A stretch of 64,000 nt of DNA. Source: Lewinella sp. 4G2. GTDB taxonomy: Bacteria; Bacteroidota; Bacteroidia; Chitinophagales; Saprospiraceae. The notes beneath the pieces are model-generated. The model made no database searches. It saw nothing but the letters and a program-made list of their open reading frames with translations, and was not told the origin of the DNA. A program made the position numbers and the translations under genes. Of the stretch, positions 26,213 to 33,416 are shown in pieces (the stretch's first letter is position 1; each line of letters opens with the position of its first letter). The stretch is from contig NZ_LVWJ02000014.1 of NCBI RefSeq assembly GCF_001625015.1, forward strand, positions 2,170,001-2,234,000. Direction: 5' to 3'.

Positions 26213-27007
26213 GTGCTACCACTCCTCTTCAAAATTGGTTTCCTACCGGTGGATATCTGGGATTTCCTGGACATCTTCATCGTAGCGGTACTGCTGTACC
26301 AACTTTACCGGCTGCTGAAGGGAAGTATTGCCCTGAATATTTTCGTGGGGATGGTCCTGCTCTTCCTGAGCTACCAGGTGTTTCAGGCGCTCGGGATGGA
26401 CCTGCTGAGTAGCATCCTGACCCAGTTCATCAACATCGGTTTCGTCAGTCTCATCATCATCTTCCAACCGGAAGTGCGCCGCTTCCTGCTGCTGCTGGGG
26501 ACGAACACCCTCAAGCAACGGGATTCAGTTTGGGGCCGCCTGCTCGGAAAGGAGGAAGACGTGCACGCCAACTCCCCCGAACTGGAAGATATCAGCCGGG
26601 CGTTTCTCCGGATGGCGCGCAGCAAAACCGGTGCCCTGTTGGTCTGCACCCAGGAGGCTGACCCGGCCACGGTCATCACCGGCGGCACGGCCCTGCATTC
26701 GGACATCAGTTACGGACTGCTGGTGAGCATCTTCCACAAAGAAAGCCCCCTGCACGATGGCGCCGTCGTGATAGAAAACCGGCGCATCACCAGGGCCAGC
26801 GCCATCCTCCCCGTCTCCGAAAATGAGGACTTGCCTAAATCGGTAGGCCTGCGCCACCGCGCCGCCGTCGGCGTAACGGAAAAGATCGACGTGGTCTGCT
26901 TCATCGTCTCCGAAGAGACCGGCAAGATCTCCTTCAGCAAAGGCGGCGAGCTGGAGCGGGGGATTACAGAGAAGCGGCTTAGGGGGTTGTTGTTGGAATA
27001 TCTCTGA
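26213..27007 (+). CDS. cdaA: diadenylate cyclase CdaA
   Basis: Membrane-anchored enzyme making cyclic di-AMP from two ATP. From GTG 26213 it is 264 residues, the usual CdaA length: KIGFLPVDIWDFLDIFIVA starts the first of three N-terminal helices, then a DAC (DisA_N) domain with SPLHDGAVVI (DGA motif) and GLRHRAAVG (RHR motif). An in-frame ATG at 26075 would add a non-membrane stretch antisense to the divergent gene and lie upstream of the TATATTTG promoter, so I prefer GTG 26213, which aligns with the usual N-terminus. No YbbR-type regulator follows. Confidence 0.92.
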   Translation: MLPLLFKIGFLPVDIWDFLDIFIVAVLLYQLYRLLKGSIALNIFVGMVLLFLSYQVFQALGMDLLSSILTQFINIGFVSLIIIFQPEVRRFLLLLGTNTLKQRDSVWGRLLGKEEDVHANSPELEDISRAFLRMARSKTGALLVCTQEADPATVITGGTALHSDISYGLLVSIFHKESPLHDGAVVIENRRITRASAILPVSENEDLPKSVGLRHRAAVGVTEKIDVVCFIVSEETGKISFSKGGELERGITEKRLRGLLLEYL

Positions 27008-27339
27008 GGATTCTCGATTCTCGATTTGCTGCGCAGTACTTCGTGCTCTCGATTGGCGATTCTTGATTTGCTGCCGCTGGTTCAGTCGCTTCGCTCCGCT
27101 ACCGCTGTGACAAATGCGGGAGCACGCAGTGCGACAAAGCCGTACGGTAGCTAAATCAGTCCTTACTTATCGAGAATCGAGAGTACGACGTATTGCGCAG
27201 CAAATCGTCAATCGAATTTTGATAACTGCGTTGCTGTTTCGCGATCGCTACCGCTGAAGCACTTGCGGGAGCACGCAGTGCGACAAAGCCGTGCGGTAGC
27301 TAAATCAGTCCTCGCCAATCGAGAATCGAGAATCGCCAA
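27008..27339. repeat. intergenic word array with a 49-bp direct repeat
   Basis: Between cdaA (+) and the RNase gene (-). A 49-base segment beginning TGCGGGAGCACGCAGTGCGA stands at 27115-27163 and again at 27264-27312 with one difference. Around it the word CGATTCTCGATT and its complement GAGAATCGAGAATCG recur in both orientations, and GATTTGCTGCGCA near 27023 is mirrored by TGCGCAGCAAATC near 27196. No open frame or RNA gene is seen. Confidence 0.8.
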
Positions 27340-28893
27340 TCATTTCAGCTTAATCTCCTCATCATCCCCATCATAAAACTTGAACGTCGTGATCGGGAAG
27401 TCACTATCCTGCACGATGTTGAGCCAGCGGTAATACTTCAGGTACCACTTCATCTGCGTGCTCGGCATGCCACGCTTGAGGTAGGCGGCGATGAAGGGGT
27501 GCACCTTGAGTTTCAGCTTGGCCTTGGGCCGTGACTCCATGATGAAGTTGAGGTCGCGTTCGATGTCATCCGTCAGCAGGAGGGTAGCGTTGACTTTGCC
27601 GGTGCCGCCACAAGTGGGGCATTTCTCGGCGGTGGTGATCTTCACCTCGGGGCGGACCCGCTGGCGGGTGATCTGCATCAGACCGAACTTGCTGAGGCCG
27701 AGCACGGTGTGCTGAGCGCGGTCGTTCTTCATGGCCTTGCGCATGATGGCGAGCAGTTGCTTGCGGTGCTCGGCGTCGCGCATGTCGATGAAGTCGATGA
27801 CGATGATGCCACCGATGTCCCGTAGCCGTAGCTGGCGGGCGATCTCTTCGGCGCATTCGGAATTGACCTTGAAGACGGCCTCCGCCTGGTTCTGGCTCGG
27901 CATCTTGTTGCCGCTGTTGACGTCGATGGTGTGCATCGCTTCCGTATGCTCGATGACGACGTAGGCGCCGGAGGGTAGGGTAGCCGTCTTGCCAAAACTG
28001 CTCTTGATCTGCTTCGTGACGCCGTTGACGTCAAAGATTGGCTTATTGCTCTTGTGTAACTGGACAATACCGGCGCGCTGGGGCCCGGAGATGTCGGTGA
28101 CGTACTTGCGGGCAGATTCGTAGAGCGCCTTGTCGTCCACCACAATCTTGGTGAAGTCCGGGGTGAGCAAATCACGGAGGAGGCCCGTGGTTTTGTCCAC
28201 CTCGCTCAGCAATTTCGCGGGCGCTTGTGCAGTTTGGGCGGCTTCGTAGATCTCTTCCCACTTGGCCATGAGGAGTTCGATCTCTTCGAGTAGGTCGCCT
28301 ACGCCCTTACCCTCGGCGGCAGTGCGGACAATCACCCCAAAGTTTTGTGGGCGAATAGATTCGACCAACACGAGCAGACGCTTCCGTTCTTCCGTCGTGC
28401 TGATCTTTTTGGAAACAGCGACCGTCTGGTTAAACGGCGTGATGACGATGTAGCGTCCGGGAATCGTGATCTCACAGCTCAGGCGGGGCCCCTTCGTGCT
28501 GATGGGCTCCTTGAGTACCTGAGTGATCACGGTGTCCTTCCGTTTCAGGACTTCGTCGATCTTACCGGTTTTCACGATCTCCTTTTCCATTTGGAAATCA
28601 CCTAGCCGTGCCGTTTTCTGCTTCTTGGAAGCGGCACCGCGGTACCATTTCTGGAGAGAGCGGACGCGTGGGCCCAGGTCGGTGTAATGGAGGAAGGCAT
28701 CCTTTTTGTGGCCAATGTCCACGAAGGCGGCATTCATTGGGGCGCTGACGCGCTTGACCTTGCCGATGAAGACGTCACCAACCATGAACTGGTCGGTCGC
28801 TTTTTGTTTGTGTATCTCTACGAGCCGACCGTTTTCGATCAGCGCAACCTCAACGTCGGAGCCGCTGGAGGATACTATCATTTCTTTTTCCAC
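27340..28893 (-). CDS. rng: ribonuclease E/G family protein
   Basis: 517-residue endoribonuclease for rRNA/mRNA processing in the cytosol. The N-terminal S1-like part has GDVFIGKVKRVSAPMNAAFVDIG and KKDAFLHYTDL. The catalytic DNase I-like core has HTIDVNSGNK and IGGIIVIDFIDMRDAEHR, whose two aspartates bind the catalytic metal. The zinc link CPTCGGTGKV follows near residue 430. The length matches RNase G rather than RNase E (no long scaffold tail). It is the typical Bacteroidota neighbour of HU and a TPR gene, though here about 770 bases separate it from them. Confidence 0.93.
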   Translation of the reverse strand: MEKEMIVSSSGSDVEVALIENGRLVEIHKQKATDQFMVGDVFIGKVKRVSAPMNAAFVDIGHKKDAFLHYTDLGPRVRSLQKWYRGAASKKQKTARLGDFQMEKEIVKTGKIDEVLKRKDTVITQVLKEPISTKGPRLSCEITIPGRYIVITPFNQTVAVSKKISTTEERKRLLVLVESIRPQNFGVIVRTAAEGKGVGDLLEEIELLMAKWEEIYEAAQTAQAPAKLLSEVDKTTGLLRDLLTPDFTKIVVDDKALYESARKYVTDISGPQRAGIVQLHKSNKPIFDVNGVTKQIKSSFGKTATLPSGAYVVIEHTEAMHTIDVNSGNKMPSQNQAEAVFKVNSECAEEIARQLRLRDIGGIIVIDFIDMRDAEHRKQLLAIMRKAMKNDRAQHTVLGLSKFGLMQITRQRVRPEVKITTAEKCPTCGGTGKVNATLLLTDDIERDLNFIMESRPKAKLKLKVHPFIAAYLKRGMPSTQMKWYLKYYRWLNIVQDSDFPITTFKFYDGDDEEIKLK

Positions 28894-29620
28894 GCCAGTT
28901 AGCGTTTAGGGGGAAGGCCCGGTCTCTTGCGGGTCCGGCGTTGGGTAGGTACCCAAAACACGTTTGGCCCTTCGCGATGCAGTGATCGGAAGCGGCGCAA
29001 GGGGGCTCAACCAAATAATTTAGAGTGTACCGGGTAGTACGGTCAAACGCAGCCGTTAGTGGCCCTGGATATCAAATGGAAACGGAATACAAACCCGGAA
29101 TACGTGGCGATGCTGGCCACGGGAAAAAGGCAGCGTCCGCGAGTGGCACCCGTTAAGTTGGCGGGTGATCCGTTCAGTCGGATACGCGGTGGATGGACGG
29201 GGGTACGGCAATCTGATCGCTTTCAGCTCTGCACTGGGGGGAAGTTGACCGAGGCCGTGGTGTCCATAATTAGAAGGGAACCTGACCGGGGTAAAGATCT
29301 TGGAGAATGGAGTAGCGAACCTAAATCGGGCTCGGGCTACCGTGGCAGAAGTGAAAATTGAATGACCGACGTATCTGGCCTTGGTGTTGCGTGTTAGTGT
29401 AGTAGGTGTTCTTAATTGGTAACGTAAGGGCGCAAAACCTAAACCTAGAGGGACGTACGTCCGAAAAACTTGGATTTGATAAGGAGTTCGTTTACTCCGT
29501 TTCGATAAGGAATCAGTGGGCCAGTTGTCTGACGGGCGAAGGGCATACTACCACTCGCGGCCGGCTCGGGGAATAAACCCAAAGCCGGCCGGATATCGGT
29601 AGTTAATTCATTCACGAAGA
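28894..29620. other. 730-base region with no confident gene
   Basis: Lies between the start of the RNase gene and the terminator of the HU operon. An open frame at 29059-29361 (+) gives a basic 100-residue product with no recognisable motif, and a shorter one at 29445-29633 (-) overlaps the terminator; neither is convincing. I looked for RNase P RNA and tmRNA hallmarks and did not find them. A long untranslated leader of the RNase mRNA, often used for autoregulation in RNase E, could explain part of it. Confidence 0.4.
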
Positions 29621-29653
29621 AAAGGGCTAGCACGAGAACGTGTGGCCCTTTAG
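29621..29653 (-). terminator. terminator of the HU-TPR-AURKAIP1 operon
   Basis: On the minus strand AAAGGGCCACACG pairs with CGTGCTAGCCCTTTT around a short TTCT loop and ends in a T run, just after the stop of the 30-residue gene. Confidence 0.75.
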
Positions 29654-29664
29654 GTCGCTAAGAC

Positions 29665-29757
29665 TTATTTCTTCTTCTTGTGGCGGTTCTTGCGCAGACG
29701 CTTTTTCCGCTTATGGGTAGCAATCTTATGACGCTTCCGCTTCTTTCCACACGGCAT
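29665..29757 (-). CDS. 30-residue AURKAIP1/COX24-domain protein
   Basis: Starts MPCGKKRKRHKIATHKRKK and continues RLRKNRHKKKK: almost entirely Lys/Arg/His. This matches the very short AURKAIP1/COX24-domain proteins conserved in Bacteroidota, related to the C-terminus of mitochondrial ribosomal protein mS38, so binding to rRNA on the ribosome is likely. The gene is 93 bases, ends at a clear terminator and follows the TPR gene on the same strand (73-base gap). Its shortness makes it easy to miss. Confidence 0.85.
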   Translation of the reverse strand: MPCGKKRKRHKIATHKRKKRLRKNRHKKKK

Positions 29758-29830
29758 AGTTAGTCGTTTAGGGTGATGAAAAATGGTTGACGAAGTGCCG
29801 AAGCACGTATATAGTACACCCGGAGGGTAG

Positions 29831-30640
29831 CTATTGTTGCTTTTTAGCGGTTCTCTGCTCGAGCACTGCCGTACAACGGGCCGCAAAGATAGCCGATTTT
29901 TCGGGATTCCCGAGGTTTTCGTAGACGCGCGCCAGCGGGCAGAGGGCATCCGGGTTTTCCGGAGTGAGTTCCACCGCTTTTTCGAGGCGTTGCGCGGCCT
30001 TTTCAAACTGGCCGGTCTTGATGGCCAGCTGTGCGAGGGTAGTGTACACCCGGACTTCCTTTGGATACTGCTTCTCAATGTCCCGCAGCATCATGATGCC
30101 TTTCATCGGGTTTGCTAAAGAGGGCGCATCCGTATAGGTGAGAGCAAGGTTGATGCGGTTGTCCACGTTATCCGGCTCCAGACTGATGGCTGCCTGGTAG
30201 GCTTCCACCGCCTGCTCGGCGCAGAACTGGCGGGTCTTTTCATCACTTGCTTCCTGGCGGAGGCAGATGGTGAACGTCGTGGCAGCGATGGACCAGGCCT
30301 CACCCGTGTTGGTATCATCCGCAATACGGCGGGCGTAGATTCCGGAGATGGCCGGGTGGCCAGCCTGGTACCACTCGCCAGCGAGTTGCTCGTGCAATTC
30401 CCGTCGTTTGCCGTCGTCCGTCTGCGTTTCGAGGCGCTCTTCGAGGCTGGCCAGCGTCGCCATTTGGGCCGGAGTCAGACTGGCGCGCGCCGACCGAATT
30501 AAACTTTCCAACCCGGTAGACGCCGAGGGGCGGGCTACCAAACCTTCTTCCAAATCGGGTGGCTGTACGCTGCAAAACTGAAAGGTCACCAGCGTGAGGA
30601 GCGCGGTGATGGCAATGGCGATGTACTGGCTTTTTCCCAT
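29831..30640 (-). CDS. tetratricopeptide-repeat protein
   Basis: 269 residues with an N-terminal hydrophobic segment (IAIAITALLTLVTFQF) that anchors or exports it. Three or so TPR units lie between about 145 and 260: AVEAYQAAISLEPDNVDNRINLALTYTD, then VYTTLAQLAIKTGQFEKAAQ, then PDALCPLARVYENLGNPEKS. It probably acts as a periplasmic or membrane-facing scaffold. It stands between HU and the AURKAIP1-type gene, an arrangement that is common in this phylum. Partner unknown. Confidence 0.85.
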   Translation of the reverse strand: MGKSQYIAIAITALLTLVTFQFCSVQPPDLEEGLVARPSASTGLESLIRSARASLTPAQMATLASLEERLETQTDDGKRRELHEQLAGEWYQAGHPAISGIYARRIADDTNTGEAWSIAATTFTICLRQEASDEKTRQFCAEQAVEAYQAAISLEPDNVDNRINLALTYTDAPSLANPMKGIMMLRDIEKQYPKEVRVYTTLAQLAIKTGQFEKAAQRLEKAVELTPENPDALCPLARVYENLGNPEKSAIFAARCTAVLEQRTAKKQQ

Positions 30641-30683
30641 GGGGTTAAAGGTTGGCGGGTAGCCGGGGCGACCGGTTATGAGC

Positions 30684-30989
30684 TTACTCCTGGTCTTCCG
30701 GCAGGGCCGTTACCTTGTCCTTCACCTGCTCAACGAAGATCTTGGCGGGCTTGAAAGAGGGGATGTAGTGCTCGGGGATTTCAATGGCGCGGTTCTCCTG
30801 AATGTGGCGACCCACTTTCTTAGCACGTTTCTTGACGACAAAGGAGCCGAAGCCACGGATGTAGACATTCTCACCGTCCGCCAGGCTACCCTTCACTTCT
30901 TTAAAGAAGGCTTCGAGGGCGACGAGCACGTCCACTTTAGGTACGCCCGTCGTGTCGGCGATGTTGGCTACGATATCTGCTTTTCTCAT
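30684..30989 (-). CDS. HU/IHF-family DNA-binding protein
   Basis: 101 residues, nucleoid-associated protein that bends DNA. MRKADIVANIADTTGV starts the helical body; VYIRGFGSFVVKKRAKKVGRHI carries the beta-arm entry, and the tip of the arm is RAIEIPEHYIPSFKPAKIF, where the usual RNP is changed to Glu-His-Tyr. This form is typical of the Bacteroidota HU-like proteins. A longer in-frame start is possible but adds nothing conserved. First gene of the operon with the TPR and 30-residue genes. Confidence 0.92.
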   Translation of the reverse strand: MRKADIVANIADTTGVPKVDVLVALEAFFKEVKGSLADGENVYIRGFGSFVVKKRAKKVGRHIQENRAIEIPEHYIPSFKPAKIFVEQVKDKVTALPEDQE

Positions 30990-31149
30990 GCTAAATCTTG
31001 TTGTTGTTGGGGGCTGATTTCTAAGGGGGTGCAAATATCGTAATCTTTCGCACAGTGGCCTATCTTTTTACATTATTTCTTTACAAATCAGTTAGTTACG
31101 CCCAAATGCAAGGTGGGGGAATTACCGCGGTACTGGCCTGTTTTTAGCG

Positions 31150-31157
31150 TAACTTTG
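31150..31157 (+). promoter_or_regulatory. promoter -7 element for the PhnP-like gene
   Basis: TAACTTTG fits TAnnTTTG. It lies about 50 bases before the first conserved codons of the hydrolase and shows that its N-terminus must lie between about 31163 and 31206. Confidence 0.5.
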
Positions 31158-31184
31158 CCGTCATAATCCTCAATCCATTCCCCA

Positions 31185-31976
31185 ATCACTGATTGTTACT
31201 TAACCCTGCTGGGCACCGCCACTTCCCAGGGCGTACCCGTCATCGGGTGCGACTGCGCCGTTTGCCGGTCGGCTGACCCCCGCGACACCCGGTTGCGGAC
31301 CAGCGCTTTGCTCTCCGAAGGGGACCAACATTTGGCCATCGATGCCGGCCCGGACTTCCGCACTCAAATGCTACGGGCGAGCGTACAAGAGTTGGCGGGC
31401 CTTATCCTCACCCACGAGCACAATGATCATACGGCCGGCCTGGATGACGTCCGCCCCTTCTGTTTCAAACAAAGGATCGACATGCCCGTCTACTGTCTGC
31501 CGCGGGTAGCTAAGGATATAAGAAGCCGCTTTGCCTACGCCTTCACGGACTACCCCGGCGTTCCCCGCCTCGACGTGCGGGAGGTGAATTTTGGCGACTT
31601 TATCCCCTTCGGGTCCGGGGCGGTGGAAATCCTGGAGGTTACCCACGGCAAGCTCCCCATCATTGGCCTGCGCTGGCACGACCTGGTGTACCTGACGGAC
31701 GTAAAGGAGCTTACGGCGCTGACGCAGGTGCGGTGTAAAGGGGCAAAAACGGTCGTCATCTCCAGCCTGAACCGGCGCGGAACACACAGCCACCTCTCCC
31801 TGGCGGAGTCGCTAACCTATATAAAGGACATCGGCGCCGACCATAACGTACTCATCCACTTCAGCCACCGGATGGGCCGGGTAGCGGAGGTGAACCCGGA
31901 ATTACCCACGGGCGTAGAATGCGGCTACGACGGAATGAGATTGACGGTTGGAAAGAGTGCTGCAGGCGCACAATAA
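31185..31976 (+). CDS. MBL-fold metallo-hydrolase, PhnP-like
   Basis: Metallo-beta-lactamase fold phosphodiesterase-like enzyme. Active-site motif ILTHEHNDHTAGLDDVRPF (His-x-His-x-Asp-His), later HGKLPIIGLR and HFSHRMG with the remaining metal ligands. The N-terminal LLGTATSQGVPVIGC and the structural-zinc motif CDCAVCRSADPRDTRLR, conserved in PhnP-like proteins, are encoded at 31206-31290, before the first ATG of the frame (31293). The frame upstream is open back to a TAA at 31164-31166 but has no ATG, GTG or TTG, so the start is non-standard; I place it at ATC 31185, where an initial M would fit the family. CTG 31206 is another option. The substrate is unknown. Confidence 0.75.
   Translation: MTDCYLTLLGTATSQGVPVIGCDCAVCRSADPRDTRLRTSALLSEGDQHLAIDAGPDFRTQMLRASVQELAGLILTHEHNDHTAGLDDVRPFCFKQRIDMPVYCLPRVAKDIRSRFAYAFTDYPGVPRLDVREVNFGDFIPFGSGAVEILEVTHGKLPIIGLRWHDLVYLTDVKELTALTQVRCKGAKTVVISSLNRRGTHSHLSLAESLTYIKDIGADHNVLIHFSHRMGRVAEVNPELPTGVECGYDGMRLTVGKSAAGAQ
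31715..31731 (+). repeat. dispersed 18-bp motif, copy 8 (variant, in CDS)
   Basis: GGCGCTGACGCAGGTGC, 17 bases with the C-to-A centre variant, in the metallo-hydrolase. Unlike most coding copies it is read in another frame (ALTQVR), so chance is possible. Confidence 0.45.
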
Positions 31977-32035
31977 GCCATAATGCTAGCCGTCAGCTGT
32001 CACGCGTCTAAAATCGAAAGTCCAACTTCTAAAAT

Positions 32036-33154
32036 CTAGTTAGAAAGCATCACCGGCATCACCAACATCATAATGTCCTGCCCCGCGTTTTGCTCCGTAG
32101 GGACGAGGATACCGGCCCGGGTGGCGGTGGACATCTCCAGGCGAACTTCTTCACCCTCCAGCACGCCCAGCATTTCTACGAGGAACTTGGCGTTAAAACC
32201 AATCGTCAGTGGCTCGCCATCGTAGGTGCAGGAGAGTTGCTCAGTAGCCTCATTGCTGAAGTCTAAATCCTGCGCGGAGACGGTCAGGCTGCCATCGGCA
32301 ATGTTCAGGATAACCTGGTTAGTCGTCTTGTTGGCGTAGATCACGATCCGCTTCAGGCTCTGCTGCAGGTCGGAGCGGCTGATCATTAATTCGTTCGGGT
32401 TGTCTACCGGAATGACCGCATTGTAATCGGGGTAGCGGGCATCGATTAGGCGGCAAGCCATCTTGGTGTCACCGAAGGTGAAGAAAGCGTTGGCCTTGTC
32501 GAAGTTGACCTGTACTTGCTCGTCCGTACTCGGGAGAGCGCCCTTAAGCAGGTTTAGGGCTTTCTTGGGAATGATGAACTGGCTCGTTACCTCACCCGTG
32601 ATGTCGCTTACGGCGTACTTCACCAGTTTGTGGGCGTCGGTAGCTACCATCACCAGCTTGGAGAAATCTACCTGGAAGAACACGCCCGTCATGGCTGGGC
32701 GAAGTTCATCGGTGCTCGTCGCGAATAGCGTTTTGTTGATGCCTTCTAAGAGGGCAAGGGCTGAGAGGCTTACTTCATCCGCCTCCTCCGGGGTAGGAAT
32801 ATCGGGGTAGTCCTCCCCGTTCTCTCCCGCCAGTTTGTATTTACCGTAGGCACTGGTGATCTCGATGCCGAAAGTATCCATGTTCACGCTGAAGGTGATC
32901 GGCTGCTGGGGCAGGGCCTTAAGTGTATCGATCAGGATCTTGGCGGGAACGGCCACCGTGCCGTCACCATCCGCATTGACTTCGATGCTGGTGATGACGC
33001 TGGTCTCCAGATCAGTCGCCGCAATCGTCAGTGTACTACCCTCAATCTTGAAGAGAAAATCTTCCAGGATCGGTAGGACGGGATTGGAACTGATGGCTCC
33101 TCCGGCAAGGGTGAGCTTCTTCTGCAAATCGGAAGAGGAGACGCTGAACTTCAT
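32036..33154 (-). CDS. dnaN: DNA polymerase III subunit beta (sliding clamp)
   Basis: 372 residues, the ring-shaped processivity clamp of the replicative polymerase. MKFSVSSSDLQKKLTLAGGAISSNPVLPILEDF opens the first of three clamp domains; TVAVPAKILIDTLKALP, LRPAMTGVFFQV, IIPKKALNLL and the last-domain FNAKFLVEMLGVL follow. The C-terminal DIMMLVMPVMLSN is the family's usual M-P-hydrophobic ending. The start at 33154 was chosen over a longer frame because the family begins MKF and a TAAGTTTG promoter lies 19 bases upstream of it. Confidence 0.95.
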   Translation of the reverse strand: MKFSVSSSDLQKKLTLAGGAISSNPVLPILEDFLFKIEGSTLTIAATDLETSVITSIEVNADGDGTVAVPAKILIDTLKALPQQPITFSVNMDTFGIEITSAYGKYKLAGENGEDYPDIPTPEEADEVSLSALALLEGINKTLFATSTDELRPAMTGVFFQVDFSKLVMVATDAHKLVKYAVSDITGEVTSQFIIPKKALNLLKGALPSTDEQVQVNFDKANAFFTFGDTKMACRLIDARYPDYNAVIPVDNPNELMISRSDLQQSLKRIVIYANKTTNQVILNIADGSLTVSAQDLDFSNEATEQLSCTYDGEPLTIGFNAKFLVEMLGVLEGEEVRLEMSTATRAGILVPTEQNAGQDIMMLVMPVMLSN

Positions 33155-33172
33155 AAGTGATTGGGCTTTGGG

Positions 33173-33180
33173 CAAACTTA
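33173..33180 (-). promoter_or_regulatory. promoter -7 element for dnaN
   Basis: Minus strand TAAGTTTG (33180 to 33173), 18 bases before the dnaN start; fits TAnnTTTG. Confidence 0.5.
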
Positions 33181-33349
33181 CGTAAAGTATCGTGGCGTAG
33201 TTCAGCCTAATCAAATAAGGCCTCCGCTTTTTTTGAACAAGGGCTGTGGAAAACGGCCGGCCAGCCAACTTACCCCCCAAATTTCGGTTCCAACATAGGG
33301 TATGAATTCCGGAATGCGCGTATTATGTGCAATGGTTTGCAAATTTCCT

Positions 33350-33357
33350 TACTTTTG
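33350..33357 (+). promoter_or_regulatory. promoter -7 element for the susC-susD operon
   Basis: TACTTTTG fits TAnnTTTG; about 60 bases before the SusC start codon. No well-spaced -33 element. Confidence 0.5.
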
Positions 33358-33416
33358 CGGCCGATTTTCTACGTCATGCGCGTACACCCTGTTTTCCAAA
33401 ATTCAATCCTAAGTAC

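Noticed and set aside
27115-27312. Possible CRISPR or insertion-sequence ends (49-bp direct repeat)
   Set aside because: Only two copies, no transposase between them, no spacer pattern.
28741-28752. GGCGCTGACGC match in the RNase gene
   Set aside because: The match stops after 11 bases and codes for a conserved part of the S1-like domain.
29059-29361. 100-codon plus-strand frame upstream of the RNase gene
   Set aside because: Basic, motif-free product, no promoter or neighbour logic. It may be chance in a long leader region.
28894-29620. RNase P RNA or tmRNA in the 730-base gap
   Set aside because: I looked on both strands for the GAGGAAAGTCC-type core of RNase P RNA and for the tRNA-like ends and tag frame of tmRNA and found neither.
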